A stretch of DNA of 34,696 nt. It comes from Anaerolineae bacterium (lineage in GTDB: Bacteria; Chloroflexota; Anaerolineae; Promineifilales; Promineifilaceae). The stretch is from contig JAHBVI010000069.1 in NCBI GenBank assembly GCA_019637635.1, forward strand, positions 1-34,696, given 5' to 3'. The notes under the pieces were generated by a model, which ran no database searches, was not told the DNA's origin, and saw only the letters and a program-made list of their open reading frames with translations. The translations under genes were made by a program, and so were the position numbers. Within the stretch, counting starts at the first letter, position 1, and each line of letters starts with the position of its first letter. Below, one piece after another: positions 31,253 through 34,696 of this stretch.

Positions 31253-31371
31253 AACGTGATGCGTGACCCGTAATCCGTAAGTCGTAATCGGTAATCCGAA
31301 GCCCGAAAACGGATAACGGATAACGGATAACGGAAACGGATTACGGAATACGGATTACCGATAACCGACCA
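31253..31371. repeat. Long palindromic tract CCGTAATCCGTAATCGG / CGGATAACGG
   Basis: About 120 bp of near-tandem 7-8-bp units. The left part reads CGTAATCCGTAAGTCGTAAT and the right part consists of repeated CGGATAACGGATAACGGA and CGGATTACGGAATACGG, its inverse. It can form a large imperfect hairpin. Its right edge overlaps the -35 of pyrD. Confidence 0.8.
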
Positions 31372-31384
31372 CCCCTCGTATAAT
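31355..31384 (+). promoter_or_regulatory. pyrD promoter with perfect TATAAT
   Basis: TATAAT (31379-31384) ends 7 nt before the pyrD ATG. TTACCG 18 bp upstream, inside the tandem tract, is the best -35. No uridine-responsive leader or ribosome site can fit, so a leaderless mRNA is predicted. Confidence 0.65.
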
Positions 31385-31391
31385 CGGGGGT

Positions 31392-32429
31392 ATGTACCGA
31401 CGATTGATATTTCCATTATTGAGCCAGGTGGACCCGGAAACGGCGCATGAACGCACGCTGGCGCTATTAGAGTATGGGCAGAGTTGGGCGGGACGGCCGT
31501 TGCTGCATCGTCTCGCCGGAAAAATCCCCCACCAACCAGTCAAACTGTTTGGTCTGACTTTTCCCAATGTGCTGGGCATGGCCGCCGGGTTTGATAAGGA
31601 TGTGCGGGTGGCGGTTGGTCTGGCGGCGCTCGGTTTTGGGCACGTGGAGGTGGGCACGCTCACACCCCGGCCACAGGCGGGCAATCCTCGCCCGCGCATT
31701 TTCCGCCTGATGCTGGACAAGGCGCTCATTAACCGGATGGGATTTCCAAACGAGGGGGTGGACACGGCCGTGCCCCATCTCAAATCCCTTTGCCAACAGC
31801 CCCGTGATTTCATCCTGGGTGTCAGCCTGGGCAAACAGAAAGAGACGCCGCTGGCCGAGGCTGCCCAGGATTACATCGCTGTCATGCAGGCCGTGTACCT
31901 GTATGCCGATTATCTGGCGGTGAATATCAGTTCACCCAACACACCGGGGCTGCGTGACTTGCAGGGCGGCGATTATCTGGGTCATTTGCTGCGGGCGCTG
32001 ACGGCCGAGAACCAAAAACTGGCGTACCAGCATCAATTGACGCCCCGGCCACTCCTGGTGAAAATTGCGCCTGATCTGGCCTGGGCGGAACTGGATGAGA
32101 TGCTCACGGCCGTGCAAGACGCCGGTATTGATGGCATCATTGCCACCAATACCACCCTCAGCCGGAACGGGTTGCTGTCGGCGGTATCAGAGGAGGCGGG
32201 CGGGTTGAGTGGACGGCCGTTGGCCGACCGTAGTACGGAAATCATTGCGCATATTCATCGGGAAACAAACGGCCGTTTGCCCATCATTGGCGTTGGTGGC
32301 ATCTTTACGGCGGCCGACATTTGCGCCAAACTGGATGCCGGCGCCACCCTGGTGCAGCTCTACACGGCGCTCATTTACGAAGGCCCCACGTTACCGGGAC
32401 GGCTGCTGCGGGAGATAGTGAAGAGGTAA
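31392..32429 (+). CDS. pyrD: Dihydroorotate dehydrogenase (quinone), class 2
   Basis: An FMN enzyme of pyrimidine synthesis that oxidises dihydroorotate to orotate and passes electrons to membrane quinone. The 345-residue length with the N-terminal helix pair (YRRLIFPLLSQVDPETAHERTLALL) that binds quinone and membrane marks class 2. FMN and substrate motifs: NVLGMAAGFDKD, GFGHVEVGTLTPRPQAGNPRPRIFRL, RMGFPNEG, and VNISSPNTPGLRDLQ (about 177-191) with the catalytic Ser. LVKIAPDL, NTTLSR and the phosphate-binding IIGVGGIFTAADICAK end the barrel. It is followed by acyP after 5 bp, then by a FecR-like gene, forming a tight cluster. Confidence 0.96.
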   Translation: MYRRLIFPLLSQVDPETAHERTLALLEYGQSWAGRPLLHRLAGKIPHQPVKLFGLTFPNVLGMAAGFDKDVRVAVGLAALGFGHVEVGTLTPRPQAGNPRPRIFRLMLDKALINRMGFPNEGVDTAVPHLKSLCQQPRDFILGVSLGKQKETPLAEAAQDYIAVMQAVYLYADYLAVNISSPNTPGLRDLQGGDYLGHLLRALTAENQKLAYQHQLTPRPLLVKIAPDLAWAELDEMLTAVQDAGIDGIIATNTTLSRNGLLSAVSEEAGGLSGRPLADRSTEIIAHIHRETNGRLPIIGVGGIFTAADICAKLDAGATLVQLYTALIYEGPTLPGRLLREIVKR

Positions 32430-32434
32430 GCAAG

Positions 32435-32707
32435 ATGAAACGACTAACAGCCATTGTTTACGGCCGTGTGCAGGGCGTTTCCTTTCGCCATTACACCCGG
32501 TTGGAAGCGCAGCGGCTGGGGCTGGTGGGCTGGGTGGCCAACCGGCCCGATGGCGCGGTGCAGGTGGTGGCCGAAGGGGATAAACTGCCTTTGGAACAGT
32601 TGGCGGCCTTTTTGCAGCACGGGCCAGCGATGGCCCACGTGACCGAGGTGGCCGCCCAATGGCAGGAAGCTACCGGGGAATTTAGTCGCTTTGATATTCG
32701 ATGGTGA
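32435..32707 (+). CDS. acyP: Acylphosphatase
   Basis: A 90-residue enzyme that hydrolyses acyl phosphates such as acetyl- or carbamoyl-phosphate. The ferredoxin-like fold signature is YGRVQGVSFRHYTRLEA, with catalytic Arg18, and WVANRPDGAVQVVAEG, with catalytic Asn36. The ATG at 32435 has AGAGG in the pyrD end, and the two genes are 5 bp apart. An ACGGCCGT octamer encodes the conserved YGRV. The next ATG follows its stop directly, so the three genes are probably translated from one message. Confidence 0.95.
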   Translation: MKRLTAIVYGRVQGVSFRHYTRLEAQRLGLVGWVANRPDGAVQVVAEGDKLPLEQLAAFLQHGPAMAHVTEVAAQWQEATGEFSRFDIRW

Positions 32708-33988
32708 ATGATGATACTCGATGAAAAGTTAAGTCTGGAACGGCAGCGGACAGCCTGGATAGTCTTGATTGCCAGTTTTACTGTCTTTACCCTGATATGC
32801 ATCAGTACACCGGTATTGGTTAATGCTTATTTACAAAATGCCACACGGCCGTTAGCTGTGGTGGTGCAGGCAAACCAGGGCACGGTGGGTATTGATGATG
32901 AAACCGGCGGCCGCCGGGCAATCATTGTCGGAGACGCCGGGCAAGGTGTGACCGCCGGTGAGCATGTGCTGACGGGCAACACGGCTACGGCTCTGGTGTC
33001 GGTGCGCCCGCCGGAAAGTGATCACCTGCTGGCTTTGTTTCAGCTATACAGCAACACGGATCTTCATTTGCAGGAAGCAGAGATGCCGCGTTTTGCCATG
33101 AGTGGTCACAACCGTTCCCTCGTTGTGCGTCTGGATAACGGCCGTATTCGCGTTCATGTGAACAAAGACGAGACGCGCCCGCTTACTGTCCTTTTGCAAA
33201 CGCCGCACGGCGAACTGGCGCTGGCCGAACCGGGCCAATACGCTGTGGTGGTCACGCCGGAAGATACGCAAGTGACGGTTCAAAGCGGGCAGGTGGATAT
33301 TGCCGCGGCGGGTGAAGGGCTGCGGCTGCCTGCGGGCGCCCGCGCCCGTATTCCCGCCGGTTCGCCGCCCGAAGGGCCATTGGGTACCGAGCGAAATCTG
33401 ATCACCAACGGCAACTTCGACCGCAGCCGGGAGCAGTGGATATTAAATCCCTGGATTGTGGAGTTGGCCGCGCAGCCGGAGGGGCAGGTACGCACGTTAA
33501 CGGTGGGGGGCGACCCCCGCTTGAACATCACCCGCCAGGGAGTGGGGCACGCCGAAGTTTCGCTGCGACAGGCCATTAACCAGGATGTCAGTGAATTAAC
33601 GTCGTTGCGGTTGCTGCTCACGTTCCGCGTTTTGAACGAGACGTTGGGGGTATGTGGCGTGAAGGGCAGCGAGTGCCCTTTATTTGTGCGGGTGAATTAC
33701 GTGGATGAAGGCGGGGGCAGCAGCACCTGGCAGCAGGGGTTTTATGCTACCGGCGAGGTGGACCCCAATCTGACGCCGGATAGCTGTACCACCTGTGCGA
33801 TGGTGCAGGGGCCGCACATTCGCGTACCCATGCAGCAGGATTATTTTTTTGAGATCGCTGATTTTCGGGGGGAGTTGGCGCGGCACGGCCGTTTGCCCCC
33901 CCGTTACATCGAAAGCATCGTCCTCGTTTTCTCCGGGCATGGTTTTGAAGTGGAAGTGGATGATATTGCCTTGCTGGCCGAGGAGTAA
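32708..33988 (+). CDS. Membrane-anchored FecR-like protein with C-terminal beta domain
   Basis: A 426-residue protein. A short cytoplasmic start (LDEKLSLERQ) precedes one membrane helix at about 17-40 (IVLIASFTVFTLICISTPVLV). A FecR-type beta domain (about 50-225) follows, with VVQANQGTVGIDDETGGRRA, GEHVLTGNTATALVSV and LQTPHGELALAEPGQYAVV. From LGTERNLITNGNFDRSREQW on, the sequence resembles a carbohydrate-binding-like beta sandwich, with four Cys (VCGVKGSEC and SCTTC) that may form disulfides outside the cell. The next start codon follows 3 bp later. By position it may belong to a membrane complex, not to a sigma system, since no sigma gene is adjacent. Confidence 0.75.
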   Translation: MMILDEKLSLERQRTAWIVLIASFTVFTLICISTPVLVNAYLQNATRPLAVVVQANQGTVGIDDETGGRRAIIVGDAGQGVTAGEHVLTGNTATALVSVRPPESDHLLALFQLYSNTDLHLQEAEMPRFAMSGHNRSLVVRLDNGRIRVHVNKDETRPLTVLLQTPHGELALAEPGQYAVVVTPEDTQVTVQSGQVDIAAAGEGLRLPAGARARIPAGSPPEGPLGTERNLITNGNFDRSREQWILNPWIVELAAQPEGQVRTLTVGGDPRLNITRQGVGHAEVSLRQAINQDVSELTSLRLLLTFRVLNETLGVCGVKGSECPLFVRVNYVDEGGGSSTWQQGFYATGEVDPNLTPDSCTTCAMVQGPHIRVPMQQDYFFEIADFRGELARHGRLPPRYIESIVLVFSGHGFEVEVDDIALLAEE

Positions 33989-33991
33989 GCA

Positions 33992-34588
33992 ATGAATGAG
34001 CGCGCCGTGAACTGGACGCCGCCAGAACCGCGTACCGGGCTGGCCGGGTAATGGGACAGGTTTGTAGGGCCAGGGGCGACGGATGCCGAACAATGGCTGA
34101 TACTGATCCCGACGGTGATCGCCGGTATTGCTGCGCCGGTTTATGCGGTTTATGCCGACTTGGGGTGGTCTATCGTACAGTTGTTGGTAGCCGCGCTGCT
34201 GGCTTTTGATCTGGTAGGCGGGGTGGTTACCAATGCCACGTCTACGACCAAACGCTGGTATCATCGGCCAGAGGCGACCTTCCGGGATCATTTGCAATTT
34301 GTGGCCGTTCACTTTTTGCACCCGCTGCTGGTGGGCTGGTTGTTTTTGGGTGGGAATTGGCTCTATGTGGCGGTGGTGTATGGGTATTTGCTGCTGGCGG
34401 CAGCGTTGATATTGAAGACGCCATTGTATTTGCAACGGCCGTTGGCCTATACCCTCTATCTGCTCTCGTTACTTCTAGCGTTTTACGCCCTGCCGCAGCC
34501 GCCTGGTATGGAGTGGTTTTTGCCCGTTTTTTATCTCAAACTGCTGGTATCCCACCTGGTAACGGAAGCCCCATTTGCACCAAAGTAA
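33992..34588 (+). pseudogene. Small polytopic membrane protein interrupted by an in-frame TAA
   Basis: The frame opens with ATG at 33992, 3 bp after the FecR-like gene, and encodes MNERAVNWTPPEPRTGLAG. A TAA at 34049-34051 follows, and the same frame then continues without any stop through WDRFVGPGATDAEQW to the end at 34588. The continuation codes for about five membrane helices (e.g. LLVAALLAFDLVGGVV, YVAVVYGYLLLAAALIL). A single-base change from TAC or TAT (Tyr) would restore a 198-residue protein. Alternatively translation restarts at GTG 34115, losing the first part. Nonsense mutation, sequencing error or stop recoding cannot be separated here. No named family is recognised. Confidence 0.6.
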
Positions 34589-34616
34589 TGCTTTTCCATT
34601 GTTAGGAGATCAAAGC

Positions 34617-34658
34617 GGAGTTCGCATCCTCAGAACTTGTCCTGAGGATGCCTACTCC
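34617..34658. repeat. Palindrome with perfect GCATCCTCAG/CTGAGGATGC stem
   Basis: A 10-bp perfect stem (34624-34633 with 34642-34651) around an 8-nt loop is extended after a 2-base mismatch by GGAGT/ACTCC. It begins 28 bp after the last gene and could terminate it. Shape and GGAG...CTCC ends recall the elements at 6547 and 8921. Confidence 0.7.
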
Positions 34659-34690
34659 TCCCATTAGGATGCCTACTCCTCCCATTAGGA
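34645..34690. repeat. 21-bp tandem duplication at the window end
   Basis: AGGATGCCTACTCCTCCCAT plus T occurs twice head to tail (34645-34665 and 34666-34686), with AGGA of a third unit after it. It overlaps the right arm of the palindrome, as if that arm had been duplicated. The array may continue beyond the window. Confidence 0.85.
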
Positions 34691-34696
34691 CATTGT

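Overview
The window looks like chromosomal DNA from a Chloroflexota bacterium, most likely of the Anaerolineae/Promineofilum-like or Caldilinea-like kind. This is inferred from gene style: Thr/Pro-rich lipoproteins, a TIR-WD40 protein, split NB-ARC/TPR regulators, FecR/DUF5666 proteins and a giant polytopic membrane protein. It is GC-rich. No rRNA, tRNA, insertion sequence or CRISPR array was recognised. The palindromic octamer ACGGCCGT occurs roughly 90 times by hand count, far more than chance would give, so it behaves as a HIP1-like genomic signature.

Layout. 1-3.2 kb: a leftward cluster of a glycine-zipper membrane protein, nicotinate phosphoribosyltransferase and an M14 carboxypeptidase lipoprotein. 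3.3-6.5 kb: an ECF-type sigma factor followed by a large FecR/DUF5666 surface protein and a strong intrinsic terminator. 6.5-9.5 kb: M20 peptidase, membrane TPR protein and DinB-fold protein. 9.5-14.8 kb, leftward: a TIR-transmembrane-coiled-coil-WD40 protein and an M23 peptidase/beta-propeller lipoprotein. 14.9-17.9 kb: HD-domain protein, NDP-sugar reductase, TlyA rRNA methyltransferase and, convergent, a lone receiver protein. 17.9-21.9 kb: a regulatory island with an HTH-NB-ARC ATPase plus a separate TPR protein (leftward), divergent from a 55-residue exported Cys peptide and a DJ-1-like protein. 21.9-24.7 kb: a molybdopterin-domain protein, lepA and a TfoX C-terminal-domain protein. 24.9-30.6 kb: a 1922-residue zinc-ribbon multi-membrane protein. 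30.7-34.7 kb: a small anchored protein, pyrD, acyP, a second FecR-like protein and a membrane protein gene broken by an in-frame TAA.

The most interesting system is the 18-21.8 kb island. Two promoters, about 2.9 kb apart and pointing away from the STAND/TPR pair, each carry four TTTGGACT-like direct repeats phased at 10-11 bp. In both, the last repeat lies exactly 20 bp before a TAC(T/G)(A/C)T -10-like hexamer. This is the architecture of SARP-type operators. One promoter faces the small secreted-peptide gene and its DJ-1-like neighbour. The other faces a short transcript that ends in a hairpin. I infer a peptide/STAND signalling circuit in which the HTH-NB-ARC protein, with the TPR protein as possible sensor arm, activates both promoters.

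Other genome-scale signals are: low-complexity tracts of about 7-bp period at gene borders, some of them also inside the giant membrane-protein gene; palindromic REP-like hairpins just upstream of start codons; and five genes whose -10 box ends only 7-9 nt before an ATG, suggesting leaderless mRNAs.
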